A DNA stretch of 64,000 nucleotides from Rhynchopus sp. YZ270_cl-10 (GCA_964035575.1 OZ037879.1:930001-994000), one strand, 5' to 3'; positions 20,064-31,995 are shown, counted from the stretch's first letter. Translations and numbers: made by a program. The notes: generated by a model from the letters alone, not told the origin.

Positions 20064-20749
20064 ACCTTCAAAAAACGTTAGGTGGGGGTACAAGCTTCAT
20101 TGAGACAGATGTTACCCTAGGTTGCCCTATGTTGCATCGGTTCTCCCGAAGGTTCCTCTGCGTGAGTCAAATGGTCCATTCCACGGGAGAGGATTCGCTG
20201 TAAGGTCGCAATAAACGATTGTTTTCTGATCAATCCCATACAGTAGCCATCTATGCAGAAATGCCGTTAATGCGGGAAGCGCATGCCAGCAGGGTCGTGT
20301 TTCGCCGCTTGCTGCACATCTCATCGATCACTCAAACCACCCTCCCGCTGTGGGTGGTATGCAAAGGAAGGTTGTGGTTTCTCCATGGGGTCTACACAGT
20401 CCACAGGAACGTCGGACGTACAAATGACCGCTCTGTTGATCGACTGTGTGTATGGTTGTGCGCTTGGTGGGGGGGTGAGCTTTTGTCAGAGAGAGAGAGA
20501 GGAAGGAGAGAAGGGGGAATCACCACATCACTTTGCCTCTGAAATGAAATGTGTCAGTATCAGCTCCGCTTCGCCCAGATGTTAAGACCTTAGTGGGGGG
20601 GGGGGGCTCAGTGTCGCACCACTCCTGGGTTGGTTGGTTGTACAGAGGGCTGTGGGTCCTTCAGGAATTTATCAGCGCATTTTTTTTTGACAATTCTGGT
20701 GATTTTTGTTTCAAAATGAGGCTTAGGCAGCGGTGAAAATCTTGGGCAG
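20064..20749. other. Spacer without an assigned gene
   Basis: Short open frames on both strands near 20130-20540 have mixed, weakly protein-like composition. None matches a family I can name, and none can be linked to neighbours by splice sites. Confidence 0.35.
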
Positions 20750-21605
20750 TAAGCCCGGGAAAACCCGGGCTTAATTAATTTTGCGCAGAGCAAGCCCGGG
20801 TTCGAAGGCCGGGTTTACCCGGGCTTAAGCCGGGTTTTCCCCGGGTTTTAACTTTTCTGGGGTGGGCTGCCCCACCCCGCTCCGGGGGGTGTAGCCTCAG
20901 GGTGCAGCCCGGGGTAGTCAGTCGCCGAAACGAAGCTCTGTTGACAGAAAACAACAAAATCAGTAAAGAAAACACACACGTCTATACTCAAGGGTTACCC
21001 ACACCCAGAGCGCGACTTAATTGGTCAAACGCCGAAGGAAAAGGAAGCATACAGCATGGCGAAATAATAAAAGTAGCGTACCGTGCGCCTGCGGCGCAAG
21101 ATTGCAACCCACCCTTCCCATCACATAATTTGGCTGTAAAAATGTGCAAATATAAGCTCAATTTTTTGAAATGGTGCGTACCGTGGCTTCGCTTTGGGTG
21201 CCATGACCGCCCTTTCTTTGTTATAAATGTACTGTGGCTACTGACAATTCGCGCCTGGTGCACGAATTGTTATCAATGAAGTGCTGAATTAGATAACCGA
21301 GGAATTTTCATATTCCGCCGGAGGCAACTTGAGCTGGGTTGGGGACCCGGCTCGACCGAGTTTCAGCGAAAACCCCCAAAACCTATAATATCCCCTGCGG
21401 AGGGGAAAATTATTTTTTTGGGCTGACCGAGCCAGCCCCTCGTGGGCGGAATTCTCTTTTGAACCCTGGGTTTGCAGAAAATTTTTTTACACCAGTATTT
21501 TAATTATTTTCACAAAAAAAACCAAGCCCGGGTACAAACCCGGGCTTCGAATTAATTTTGCTAGCTGGGGAAGCCCGGGATTTTCAACCCTGGGCTTAGG
21601 TTCAT
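20750..21605. mobile_element. Composite palindromic element sharing its core with the element at 3733
   Basis: Both ends (about 20750-20840 and 21525-21605) contain GCCCGGG palindromes in similar direct order, with an AATTAATTTTGC spacer in each. The interior 21110-21420 matches about 3980-4400, including GTACCGTGGCTTCGC, GGTGCCATGACCGCC and ATATTCCGCCGGAGGC. No protein is encoded. It is probably a non-autonomous DNA element; the different termini around a shared core suggest nested or chimeric insertion. Confidence 0.6.
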
Positions 21606-21813
21606 CTCAACTTGATCAGAAAATCCCCCCCTTTTCAAGCCCTTTTGGCAAAAATCCTTTGTAAATTAATTTACAGAACTGGGCGTTTCCCCCCTCCTTG
21701 ATATATGAGATCATTACCCATCCCAAAATTCAACAATTTTTATTTGCTTTTCCATTTCTCCCACCATTTCTCCCTCCACCTCCACCCCCACTTCTCAGTA
21801 CACATTAAGCACA

Positions 21814-22761
21814 ATGCAGCGAGGTTATGAAGATATGGTTGGGGGAGAGAGAACTGCACGACTGCAGCTGATTGATGCCTTGCAGGAGCGGGACGAGGTG
21901 GTGGTGGAGCTGCAGCGCGCGATGTCGACGGTGAACATGCTGCGGGAGACTGTGGAGATGGAGGGGGTCACCTTTGCGAAGGCGAGAGAGGAGCTCCTTG
22001 GGGATGTGCGTGAGTTGTCGCAGGAGAAGGCTGACCTGCAAACCCAACTTGACACTGCCAAGGAAACAATTCTTCATCACGAACGACAAGCCGCAAAAAT
22101 GCAACACCACATCACCGGCCTCTGCACCGACGTCGAGGACACCAAGAAGAAGCTCTCCAACACCGACTCCTCCACCTCCTCTCTCCGCCTCGACATTGAA
22201 CGCCTAGAACGTCTCCTCAAAGAAGCACGCACCCAACGCGACGAAGCTAAAGACTCCGCAGACACCACCCAACGTCGTCTCACCGTACAAAGCGAAGTGC
22301 TCTCGGAGGCGCAAAAGGAGGTAGAGGCACTCAAAAAGGAGATGCAAAAGGTGTCGCGTTTCGAACAGCTGATAGTAGACCAGAGCAGGGAGCGGGTAAC
22401 GGAGATGTGCCGGTCGGTGCGGAGGAAGGAAGGGCGCAACAACAATGCGGCTTATATAACAGAGAGGAGAAAGCTGCTGTTGTCTGGGAGGGCGCAGAAG
22501 GCGGTTACCGTGCCGCCCGAGGAGGTTGATACTGTAGAGAGGTTGGCTGATGCAAGCCCGGCTGTTAAGTATGCACTGACCCGTACACCGGCGCGGAGTG
22601 GTGGTGGTGGTGGTGGTGGTGGTGTGTCCAGCCCAGGGCGAAGATCACCGTCGCCATCATCGCCTTCGCAGTCGCAGAGAACTATGGAAAAGTTCAAATG
22701 GGCAAGTGCGTCACTCAATGCACCCCATTCAATTCTCTCGCGTTACTACCTTCCAAAATAG
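21814..22761 (+). CDS. Coiled-coil protein with a poly-Gly hinge
   Basis: A 315-residue single-exon protein starting at ATG 21814. Residues 10-195 are almost continuous heptad-type coiled coil (ELQRAMSTVNMLRETVEMEG, LRLDIERLERLLKEARTQRDE, EVEALKKEMQKVSRFEQL). A basic segment follows (RRKEGRNNNAAYITERRKLLLSGRAQK). A run of nine Gly coded by a (GGT)n microsatellite leads to an Ser/Pro/Arg-rich tail. Such proteins are often cytoskeletal, basal-body or flagellar, but nothing here assigns a role. The codons are G-ending to about 22030, C-ending to about 22290, then G-ending again. Confidence 0.75.
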   Translation: MQRGYEDMVGGERTARLQLIDALQERDEVVVELQRAMSTVNMLRETVEMEGVTFAKAREELLGDVRELSQEKADLQTQLDTAKETILHHERQAAKMQHHITGLCTDVEDTKKKLSNTDSSTSSLRLDIERLERLLKEARTQRDEAKDSADTTQRRLTVQSEVLSEAQKEVEALKKEMQKVSRFEQLIVDQSRERVTEMCRSVRRKEGRNNNAAYITERRKLLLSGRAQKAVTVPPEEVDTVERLADASPAVKYALTRTPARSGGGGGGGGVSSPGRRSPSPSSPSQSQRTMEKFKWASASLNAPHSILSRYYLPK

Positions 22762-23420
22762 TGTGAGTGTGAGGTGAGTAAGGGAGGCATAGGTTCGTAT
22801 CTTATTTTTGGCCAGGTTTTAGGTACAATCTTTTTCTGAATGGTCTGAACGATCTGTGATGGTCTGAAGCTCAACTTTTTTATTTTTGTACATCCTCCTG
22901 TACCCCACACCCCTAGTTAGTTCTGTAGGCATAGCACTGCAATATTACCAAAAGATGGGGCGGTCTTACAACTTTTTTATGATTCAATTACTTGGGGTTA
23001 GGGCTGGGGTTATGAGTCTGGGGGTTTTTGTCAAAGAGAGATATCGTAATGGATGTTACCTGCTTTTTTTGCTGTTTTGCTGCTCGCTTCCTTCGCTGGT
23101 AGCGCTGCACCAATGCACAGTAGAAGCAGAACAACCTGGCACCAGAGCAGTGTGTCTGTAGTTCCGCCGGATCAGGAGGTTTGGGCTGTGAGAAGACGGG
23201 TGGGGGGTAGTGGGGGTGGGTGTGTTCGGAAAGCACGGTGCAGAGAGAGAGAGAGGGTTCCTGATAGTGTATCATATATAGCAGGTGGGGGTGGGGAGTA
23301 CGCTCCGTTCGCATGTGGACAACGTTCGCCTTTGCAGCGATCGGTGGCCCCACAGAATGGATGCCATGTTGTTGGTAGGAGGGGGTTGTGGGAGGTTGTG
23401 TCGCACCCAGCATGGGGGCT

Positions 23421-23668
23421 GTCTATTGTGTTGATGTACAGCGCTTTGTCTTGACTGCAGCAGTCGTGCCTTTTTTCGACAGCGATGCTCTGAGATGAGT
23501 GCGGGTTTGCCACACCTTAGACAGGGAAGCCACCAATGCAGGAGGTGTTCACAACCTCATTCAGGACGGAAGGAGCTGGAAGGGCGAGAGCATGAGAAGT
23601 GAGGGTGAGTGTGCACTGAACCTTCTGATAGGTTGTGCGGTGATGCTGTCGTGGGGAGAGGTGAGAGG
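23421..23668 (+). repeat. Segmental direct duplication, copy 1 (about 248 bp)
   Basis: Nearly identical to 24583-24830, with about four differences by eye (one T-run length change and three substitutions). Flanks differ except for a short G-rich shoulder upstream. Confidence 0.9.
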
Positions 23669-24582
23669 GGAGAGGTGAGGGGAGGGGACTTCTTTTTTGC
23701 TGTGTTTCTTTGGGACTCAAAGAGGGGACCTTTTTTTTTGCAAGAGTTCTCTTTCCCAGTCTTTTGGGTGAGATTGAGCCTGCAAACTATGCTGAAGGTG
23801 ATTGGTGAGGAAAAATGCGAGACACTTTGCGTAGTTCGGACAACCCCCGTTGTGCAAGCAGATCTTACGCCCTTTGCAAGCAGACCGGAGATGTAATGGG
23901 TGGGGTTGGTGGGGGGAGGGCTTTGTGAGAGCTTCACTGCAGTTTGCCGTACACCGAGAGCGAGAGAGACAAAGGGAAGCAAGGAGGGACATGGCATGCT
24001 GTCGAAGAGAGCTTGTTGGAGGGTGGAGATGGGGGGAGGGTGGGAGCTTCCTGAGTGCGGAATGTGGCGCGATTGTGTTGGAGGTGCGAGCGAAGGGGGG
24101 ATGAGTGATGAATGGAGAGGGGAAAGGAGAGAGAAAGAGAGGTGTGTGAGCTTGCAGTTCAGGGGGTGCCGTGCTGTACTACTGTTGTTACTGTGTGTTT
24201 GAAATCAATTCTGGGGTCATTCCTGCGATTTTTCTTTCCCAGTTTCGCGGTGTGCGTTTGGTTTGGTTTGTGTTTTTCTTCTTTTGCATCCCAGACGTTC
24301 CCATACGCAAGACAACATGAAACCACGTCTGCACCGAACTTTTTTCTTCAAGAAAATGGTGTGCTGGTCGGAGTGGTCCATGTTTTTGCGGGATCGTTAT
24401 AGCGTACAGTGCCCATGATGTGAGGATGTGGGCAATGGGTTGGGCAGCGTTGTGCACACAGAGCATTCTTGGCGTGGCAGAGGCCTCACTCCGATCACGA
24501 GAACTGCGTTACCCTAGCAAAAAGGAGATGGTGGGGCGGGGGGTGGGCAGGTAGGGGGGGCATCTCACACGCATGGGGGGTT

Positions 24583-24830
24583 GTCTATTGTGTTGATGTA
24601 CAGCGCTTTGTCTTGACTGCAGCAGTCGTGCCTTTTTTTCGACAGCGATGCTCTGAGATGAGTGCGGGTTTGCCACACCTTAGACAGGGAAGCCACCAAT
24701 GCAGGAGGTGTTCACAACCTCATTCAGGACGGAAGGAGCAGGAAGGGCGAGAGCATGAGAAGTGAGGGTGAGTGTGCACTGAGCCTTCTGATAGGTTGTG
24801 CGGTGATGCTGTCGTGGGGAGAGATGAGAG
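24583..24830 (+). repeat. Segmental direct duplication, copy 2 (about 248 bp)
   Basis: Partner of 23421-23668, 1.16 kb downstream in the same orientation. The low divergence points to a recent duplication. Confidence 0.9.
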
Positions 24831-25518
24831 GTGAGGGGAGGGGAGGGGAAGCATGTACTGTCGTTACAGTTGCAGTTGAGTATACTTTAAAGAGGAGGGT
24901 TCGAGCATTGCGGAGGGACATGAAGCCGTCATTTGTGTTGAAGCACAGTGAAGGGGAGGGAGGGGGTGCGCTGCATCGTTTTTGCGTGGAGGGGATGGTT
25001 CTGTCGTTGTCAGATGAGTTTTGGTGAGGATGGTGGCTGAGTGAGTGAGGAGAGGTGGCAGAAGTAGAGAGAGGGTTGTGTTTGACTGTTGGGATGGACT
25101 CCGAGAGAGGGGGATATAGGAAGGTTTGTACGTAGCGAAGCTAGAGGCAGAGGAGGGACGAGGTGTCGTATCATCTTGTCAACCTTTTTGTTGGGTTGGA
25201 ATGGTTGAAGGCAAGCGTCGAAGCTTGGAGGATGGGGGTATCGGGAACGCTGAGGGGAGGGTCTATCATCAACTAGGTGGAGGGGGGCGGCGGTAAACCT
25301 GACTAGAGGGAGAGAGGGGACTCTCTTGGGGAGGGGGGAGGGGGGGACATGCTTTCTCTTGCTGAGAGGGGTTCTGTGCGTTGTAAGCTTTCGCTGTTTT
25401 CCTGACCCTGCTGGTGGTAGAGGTGATAATTTGTTTGAGCAGTCCTGCACCGTCTCCGTTGACATTGCGGCAAATGGGGGGGTTAACCTCAGCATCTTTG
25501 ATGCTGTATGTGTGGGAT

Positions 25519-25550
25519 ATGCACGAGAGGCTTAGGTTCATCTTATAAGC
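25519..25550 (+). repeat. R3 dispersed repeat (R3b)
   Basis: GCACGAGAGGCTTAGGTTCA followed by TCTTATAA; the 5' part of the consensus is missing. Confidence 0.65.
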
Positions 25551-26060
25551 TCTTCTTGTCTTCTTACCTCTAAAAGGTTCAACCGCAGGGCACTTCGTGC
25601 CTGCATCCGTTGGGGGGTGCCTACGAGGGTTTTATATCAGTCTAAGCATGTTTGCAGCGTTGGGGGGGACGTAGAGTGGTTGTTCGGCATCCCATCTTGG
25701 GGATGTAGAACAACTGTAGTGTCTTGGGGGATATTGGGTGGTGTTCGTGGGGAGGGGTGATGGGAGGTGACAGACTTTAGGGGGTGCATGTTGACCCTTT
25801 CAAATGCTTTCAATTCTGTGAACTGAAAGTATATGAATCTAACTTTGGACTTTGGGAAGAGGGAAAAAAGTGTTGAAGGTGTTTTGAGCAGAAAAAAATT
25901 CGGCAGAACCTGTGCACAAGTTGTAGGTTTTGAGGTCTTTGTTTTGGTTGTGGTTGAGATGAGCCCAGTGAAAATATCAATTTTAGAAATTGCAATTATG
26001 TTGTGACCTAGGTGTGAGTGCTCGCTTGGTCTTCTGCTTCTGTAGATGATGTAGGGAAGA

Positions 26061-27744
26061 CACTCCATGTGTATATTGCCCGCCGTAGTCTTAACACTGC
26101 TAAAAGTAGTACCTCACATTTCTGTCCGGTCAAGGTGGGTCATCTCCTATAGTGGTACCTGCAATCCGCAGATGCGTTTGCACTTTCGAGTTTCGTTGTG
26201 GCTTTCGTGCTTTCTTCTGTCAGCTGCAGAGGTATTTGTGCTTGCATCTTGAGGTGTGTGCACTGACCACTGCTAGTTTTCTCATGTGAAGTGCTATCTG
26301 TCGTACTCATCGTTCCGGTCATACCGCCCCGTGAGTACCTGCACAGTCACGCCGTGCCGATGTGTGCGACCACTGCCTCCTTGGCAAGGCCGGTGCATGG
26401 ACTCGACTGGAGCGCTGTCGATGAGCCTCTGAGCTTGCAGGCAAGGCAGCCGGTCTCGCTCATCTGTCCCATATCAGGGAGGATATGAGGCGCCCCTGTG
26501 GAGAGCCGGTGCCTGCGCTCCGTCGGTTGTCAGTAGAAGCGTTTGCACTTTCAATGTTCCCTTTTCTAGTCTTATTTCTAGTGATTTTATCCGGATGGCT
26601 GGCATCGTTCGTGGGTCAGTCGGAGGTGCCTGTCTCAACAACTACAGTTTCTAGTCGGAATAGAACCTGTGTTGAATGTTTGTCGATGTTTTGAAGGGGG
26701 GCAAATCCTTCACAGACTACTCTGCTCTGCCTTTACTCGGTGTTCGCACGGTTAGATGGATTTCTGACAGCCATTTAAGGCATGTTCCCCTGACTTGGCC
26801 AATCCTCGCTGAGGTCAAGCAGAGACACCTCACGCCAACGGCAGCTCTCGTACATCCCACGTGTCTTGGAGCTTCCTCTACGGTGAACCGGTCGTAATCG
26901 TCTCATGGAACACCTACAAGGATCGCGAAGCTCCCTACCCGAGAAGTGCATCCTCGACGTCCTTCTCCGCTCTACGAAGCACAGCGACACCTCTGCCGAA
27001 GGCAGCTTCAACGTGCTTTCTTCGTATCTGCAGAGTGTGAAGGATCTACCCCCCGTTCTTGCGATGATCAGCGATGATGCTGTAGATGTTGCTCCAATTC
27101 CTCGTGACTTATGCACTGTACTTGTTCTGTATTCTGCGAAACTTTATGTTTTTGTCAGTGCACTGCGTCTCAGAGACATTTGCACTATCAACCTCACTCT
27201 AAGTTAGCTGCAATCATTGCTGTCTCGTATGCAGCTCGCCACAGTTCATACAACCCCGACGCAGGATACGACAAGAACATAGTCTCTCGCATGACTGGTC
27301 TTGCGGTATTCTTTATGAAGATGAAGATTTTTCCCGACTATTCTGCTGTATCCGTTTTTGTTTCTATTTTTCCTCTTTCTCGGTTCATTTTTCTATCCCA
27401 TAGTCGATGTGGTATAAGTCGCAGAAATGCGCGAATGGAGGTCAAACCTCATACAGCACGTGGACAGGAGGAAAAACGCGTTTGTTTTGTCTCGGTGCGT
27501 TGGGGCAAGGATCGGCAATACGTATTGATACGTATTCGTATTAACACGAATACGTAGGGGTGTTTTTGGGAAAATACGCGCCGTTGGGGAGGGATGGTGC
27601 AAACCTTCTGGCCAGTATTCCGTGGATAGTGCACAACGTGCGAAGCCCTATCAACTGCTTGTCAGGTGTAGTTAGGGTTGAAGTCCAACCCCATCTGCGT
27701 CTGCCAGAGAGACATGAGGGTTTACCTCCACAAGGCACTGTCTA
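26061..27744. other. Region with scattered protein-like patches, not assembled
   Basis: Plus-strand patches near 26320-26490, 26850-27110 and 27215-27300 (KLAAIIAVSYAARHSSYNPD) read like coding exons, but frames and splice sites do not connect into one protein. R5 motifs lie at about 26169, 26535 and 27172, and an R8 copy at 26589. An unrecognised multi-exon gene or a decayed one is equally possible. Confidence 0.3.
26589..26650 (+). repeat. R8 dispersed repeat, copy b
   Basis: Partner of 2589-2652; shares TCCGGATGGCTGGCATCG and GGGTCAGTCGGAGGTGCCTG. Confidence 0.75.
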
Positions 27745-29439
27745 GCATCTGTTCTGATCAAGCAGATAAGGTAAGATCTTGTTCTGCAGAAAGGTGTTTG
27801 GTGGTTTTAAGGTAAAGGCATTTTCCTCCTCGTCAAACAATCCGTGTTCGGTGCCAAAGAGTCGTAGCAGTCGACCCATAGGGTACTGTTTGTTTTGAGG
27901 GGTTCTACCCGACGTTCCTCTCGTATGTCCAAATAATGTACCGCATTAAAGCCCAAAGAAAAAGGATCCGGTCTCACGTTTTAAGGTTCCATAAAGAAGG
28001 CAATAGTGGGTTTGGTCCAGGGTGCGTAGATTTGTGTGAGTATACTATTTTCGATATTTTTTGAAAAATTGAAAAATGGTAATGTGGGTGGCTGAAGGGG
28101 GGTGATAAGAGGGGTGTGCACCCCATTCAGTCACACTAAATGTGTCACCCCCCGATGTGTTCTCCGCGGCAGCTGTTTGCTTCGCCTTATCTCTCGTTTC
28201 GTGGATAGCCCGTGACGTCATTCACCGTATTCCATTTTTCAAAAAATACGTGTCCAGATACGCACCCCGTCCTGTCCATGGCATGCCTCAGGAAGCATGG
28301 TTCGTCGGAGAGGTTAGACGGTGGCGGTGGGTCAATTTGTTGATGACCCACCCCACATTTGGCCGAGTAGCAAACTAAATCATGAGGATGGCGCCATGAA
28401 CACACCATAGTTGTCGAAACACCAGACGTGTCTGACGCACGTCGTGGTGACCCTTCCTGGAGTAGTTCATCGGCGCCGCGATCATCGGGCGTCCGTCCCG
28501 ATTCTTCTTCCTCTAGTTTGAGACACACATGTCGCAAGACCCTCTGTAGTCCCGCTGCGACACAGTGGCACTTGTCGCAGCACTGTGTCGCTGTCATCGG
28601 TGTCGATGCCCCAGCACACTACCCACACGCAGACTACCGTGTCGTTCACACCAAGTGCCTCATCGTATTCCTCCAAAAAATTTGCATTGCACAGCATTTG
28701 TCGGTGTTGATGTGGTTGTGGGTGCAGTCCACGCATCGCACCTTACTGTGTGTGGCACACCCCTGCATGTTCCCCTGCTTCCTTCTCTCTGTCACCAGTA
28801 TGGGCGATGTCTGTCGTTTCCGCTTGTTTGCGCCGCCGCGACTGGGGCAAGCGCTGCACCCTTCTGGCTCGCCTCCGCGCCTGCTCCTGCTCCTGTGCCT
28901 CTGCCATGCGCTTCTATGGTTCGCCCTTGAAGAGCGTTCATCTGAAGCAGAGTGAACCACCGAGCAGTGACCCCATCGCTTCTTCGTCGTCATCACCTTT
29001 TCCCGCATGTCACGCAGGTATACCCGGCGGTACGTCTGTCCACCCTGAGAAAACTTCGAAACCCAACATGAGCTGTCTGCGTGATGGGGCGTTGTGCCAT
29101 CAGGCCAACGATGCAGTAAGCATGCCTTCATCTCCCAGAAAGGTGTTCATCCCATTTGTAGTCTGTGGAGGTGATAGCTTTCCACAGCGCTTGTTCCAGC
29201 GGGTTCAACGCCCCCAACGCACTGCCTTCTGTGCCGGTTTCCAGCCACACAAAGGGAAACAGAGACATCTCGCCCAGCTTCGGCTCGTTCCGCTCATTGC
29301 AGAGTCCATTCTCTCGATCGTAAACGTGTCGTGTGATGATTGCCGCCATCGTCCCTGCACACACACCTAGACGGTGGCGGAGGGATGCATTTTGTGCCCA
29401 AGAGGTGTGTATCAGCTGGACTTGTACATCTGTGTCCAT
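27745..29439 (-). pseudogene. Minus-strand Cys-rich gene or gene remnant
   Basis: Minus-strand coding-like pieces run in order: 29439-29128 (103 residues, from MDTDVQVQLIHTSWAQNAS to DYKWDEHLSGR), 29131-28646 (TYRRVYLRDMREKV, then RCVDCTHNHINTDKCC), 28736-28480 (another frame, CVWVVCWGIDTDDSD), 28597-28400 (CCDKCHCVAAGLQ) and 27990-27745 (MGRLLRLFGTEHGLFDEEEN). Several C-x2-C pairs suggest a zinc-binding domain, for example a 4CXXC type or the C-terminal finger of a piggyBac-like transposase. The pieces change frame without convincing introns, so this is likely a pseudogene or decayed DNA transposon. The plus strand at 28142-28378 also has a TM-containing frame that could be a small gene. Confidence 0.35.
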
Positions 29440-29482
29440 TCCGCAAAGCAACACAGTCTTCCAAAACACAGCAATGTTCTTA

Positions 29483-29626
29483 TTCATGGGTAGTATCCGG
29501 ATATAGATACCAGGAAATTCCAGAAAAAAAACCAGTATGGGAACAGCTGTGTTGTGATCTGGAGAAAACCTGGAATTTCGTGAAAAGTATGAGGAAACAC
29601 CTGGATATGGATCTACTACCCATGGA
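29483..29626. mobile_element. TA-flanked palindromic MITE (left of an abutting pair)
   Basis: The ends are imperfect reverse complements built on CATGGGTAGTA (29485-29495) and TACTACCCATG (29614-29624), flanked by TA at 29481-29482 and 29627-29628. 144 bp, no coding capacity. Confidence 0.75.
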
Positions 29627-29628
29627 TA

Positions 29629-29840
29629 CACCATGGACTCGTAATGACATTACGTGACAAGCGACGAGCGAAAAAACGTGGGAAATTACGCGCGCAATGA
29701 CGTCGTCACGACGCGGGCACCCCCTCGTATTGACGACATCACGGCGTGGGGGTTTCCTCATCACGACGACGGCATTACGACGTCATGACGAGGGGTGCCC
29801 TCGTCACTACGAAGGCACCCCTCATTGCGAGTCCATGGTG
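29629..29840. mobile_element. TA-flanked palindromic MITE (right of an abutting pair)
   Basis: It begins CACCATGGACTCGTAATGAC and ends with the near-exact reverse complement (CATTGCGAGTCCATGGTG). TA dinucleotides at 29627-29628 and 29841-29842 flank it, and the left one is shared with the neighbouring MITE. The interior has further GACGTC-type palindromes. Confidence 0.8.
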
Positions 29841-29842
29841 TA

Positions 29843-30378
29843 TTTGATATGAGGAATAACAACTCCAAAACGGCAGTTCAGCGACAGTTTAGGTTAGGGT
29901 CTGTAAATGCCCTGGAATACAGTTTTTCGGACAAAGTATGGAGAAGAAGTGCCCTCAGCAATATATTTTTTTTACTTTTGGCAGGGTTTCCGCCAGGATT
30001 TGGGGTTTCAGGAATTGGGGGGACCATCAAAAAGACCTCCCCAAAAAATTTTTTCTTCCTGCAATAGCGGTCGTCGCGCGCTTCGCGCGCGCCTCCCTGA
30101 CAGCCACAGAGAGGAGAGGCGAAGGGTGTGACAACCGTGGGAGTCTTCTAGCACCAGGTTTGATAGCAGCCACGTTAAGTTTCACAGCTGTGTTGTCTGG
30201 TAGAGGTAGGTAAGGGGTCTTGTGAGAGTGGAGGGTGGTGGTATTTCTTTTTCCCTTGTGTGGTGATACACAGTGATTGCAGTGCTGCAGTTGGAACACG
30301 TAATGGAAAGTGGATGTGCTCCTCGCTTGCACCGAAGCCCCCTTTAAAAAGGGGCAATACACAGAAGTATCAATGGGA
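29843..30378. other. Spacer, no gene seen
   Basis: It contains a GTCGCGCGCTTCGCGCGCGC palindrome near 30070 and mixed-composition sequence. Confidence 0.4.
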
Positions 30379-31520
30379 ATATCAGTCGCTCCCCCGAAAA
30401 GTGTCAATTTGGTGGACCACCTTTCACTAATTTTCTACTCCACTAATCTTATCGATTTTTTTTGCATTTTATCGCGCGGGCTCCGGAAACGACGAACAGC
30501 GCGTTTTCGAGGGGAAAAAAAAATATTTAATTTCCTGGGATTCGGGTACGAGGGCCGAAAAAGTGGTCTAAGGAAACTGACCTGTGGACCGACCAAAAGC
30601 CGAAAAAACTTTCCGAGAATGCTTTCTTTGGATTCATTCGTCAAAAATCTTTCAATTCCGTACTTTTTTTTTTTTTTTTGAACCCCATTTTTTTCCTATG
30701 GGATGGTCGGCTCTGCCCCCCAAATCGAAATTTCACTACTTTTAATAGGGGAAAACACTAAGGAAAATGGCTCATAATACAGAACCTGTACTGGTAATGC
30801 TGGAACATGTTGCTTTTGTGACAACTGCGTGAAAGGGTGGCAGATCGCAGTCCTGCCGAAATACGTGCGTACCCTGGGCCTGGTGTCTTCAGCTGACTGT
30901 CAACCCGAGGTCACGAGAAGAGCTAGCTAGGTGTACGTTGCCTGTCTCGCGCAGACAGGGGGAATCCACTCTCTGTACACGACCTCTGTACACCCTGTGT
31001 GACCAAAAAAAAGGGGGTCACAGATCAGGCAATGCGCATCGGAGCAGTACTCCTACACCCGGGTGAAGCAAGAGGACAGGAAGAAGCAGCTGTCCCCCAA
31101 TCAACAAAAAAGGCCGCTTTTTTCGTACGGTTTTCTTGTACAGGCGCCTTTGCATGGGTTTTTACCTATATAAATACAGTGGTAAAGTGCAATAACCCCG
31201 TGGACCACCTTTCACTAAATTTCTACTCCACTAATCTTCTCGATTTTTTTTTGCATTTTATTGCGCGGACTCCGGAAACGACGAACAGCGCATTTTCCAG
31301 CTCCGGAAAAATAGGCTGATATCCTGGGATTTTGGAGAGATTTTCGGCAAAAACCGTTTTTTGGGATTTGACTAAATTTGATTTTTTCAAAAGTTCAAAA
31401 TTTTTGCTCCAATGGAATCAGCGGGCAAATTTAAGCCCAAATACGTACTTTTTTCAAAAAAAATTTGACTTTTTTTTGGGGGTTTCTCAAATTGACACTT
31501 TTCGGGGGAGCGACTGATAT
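30379..31520. mobile_element. DNA element with perfect 33-bp terminal inverted repeats
   Basis: The left end (30379-30411) and right end (31488-31520) are exact reverse complements beginning ATATCAGTCGCTCCCCC. Inside, 30411-30540 and 31200-31340 are a diverged direct repeat (GTGGACCACCTTTCACTAA and onward). 1142 bp, no transposase. No clear target duplication. The motif GCGCCGCAGGCGCACGGTAC lies just outside the right end and recurs reversed at 21075 and 41875. Confidence 0.8.
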
Positions 31521-31995
31521 ATCAACATCATATAGCCAGCAACACAGCGCCGCAGGCGCACGGTACGCTAATTTTTGTTAGACTTCACCATCCCTTTGTC
31601 TTCCACTTCTTTTGACACAGAGAGCCAAATGCTCTGTACGGTGGGGTCGCCATGACCACGAGGGGTCATCTACAACTTCCAAATCCCCATTTTTCTCGGG
31701 GGGGATCGTGGTCCCCCCCTGTCCCCCTTGGTGGATAAAACTTTATGTTTCGATTGAAAATTATATCTTAATCTTACTTTTGTGCTACGCAAGGTGGCTG
31801 CACGCACATAGGATAATGGTTGAGACACCAGGCAGCCCAAGCCCTGCTCTCGGGTACTGTAGGGGTGAAGGTGTTCCCGCTCTTTGGTGGTATGGGGGTG
31901 GGGATGGATGTGCCCATGGCATGCTTACAGCGGTGTGTTAGGGTGGGGGGTTAGTGAGGACCTTGAGGGCGAGGGGTTGCTTCTGTGCTTCTGTG

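Larger units (their letters stand above)
22762..26060. other. G-rich tract with a segmental duplication, no gene assembled
   Basis: A 133-residue frame at 23053-23454 starts with a signal-peptide-like run (MLPAFFAVLLLASFAGSAA) but then turns into low-complexity sequence and runs into the duplicated segment; it may be a first exon. A protein-like patch at 24860-25024 (after a TTACAG, before a GTGAGG) is another possible exon. The minus strand has C-rich frames of low credibility. The tract resembles 8.3-11 kb. Confidence 0.35.

Noticed and set aside
20127-20324. Minus-strand frame with a faint retroelement-like look
   Set aside because: No diagnostic motif is present and the match is too weak to name a family.
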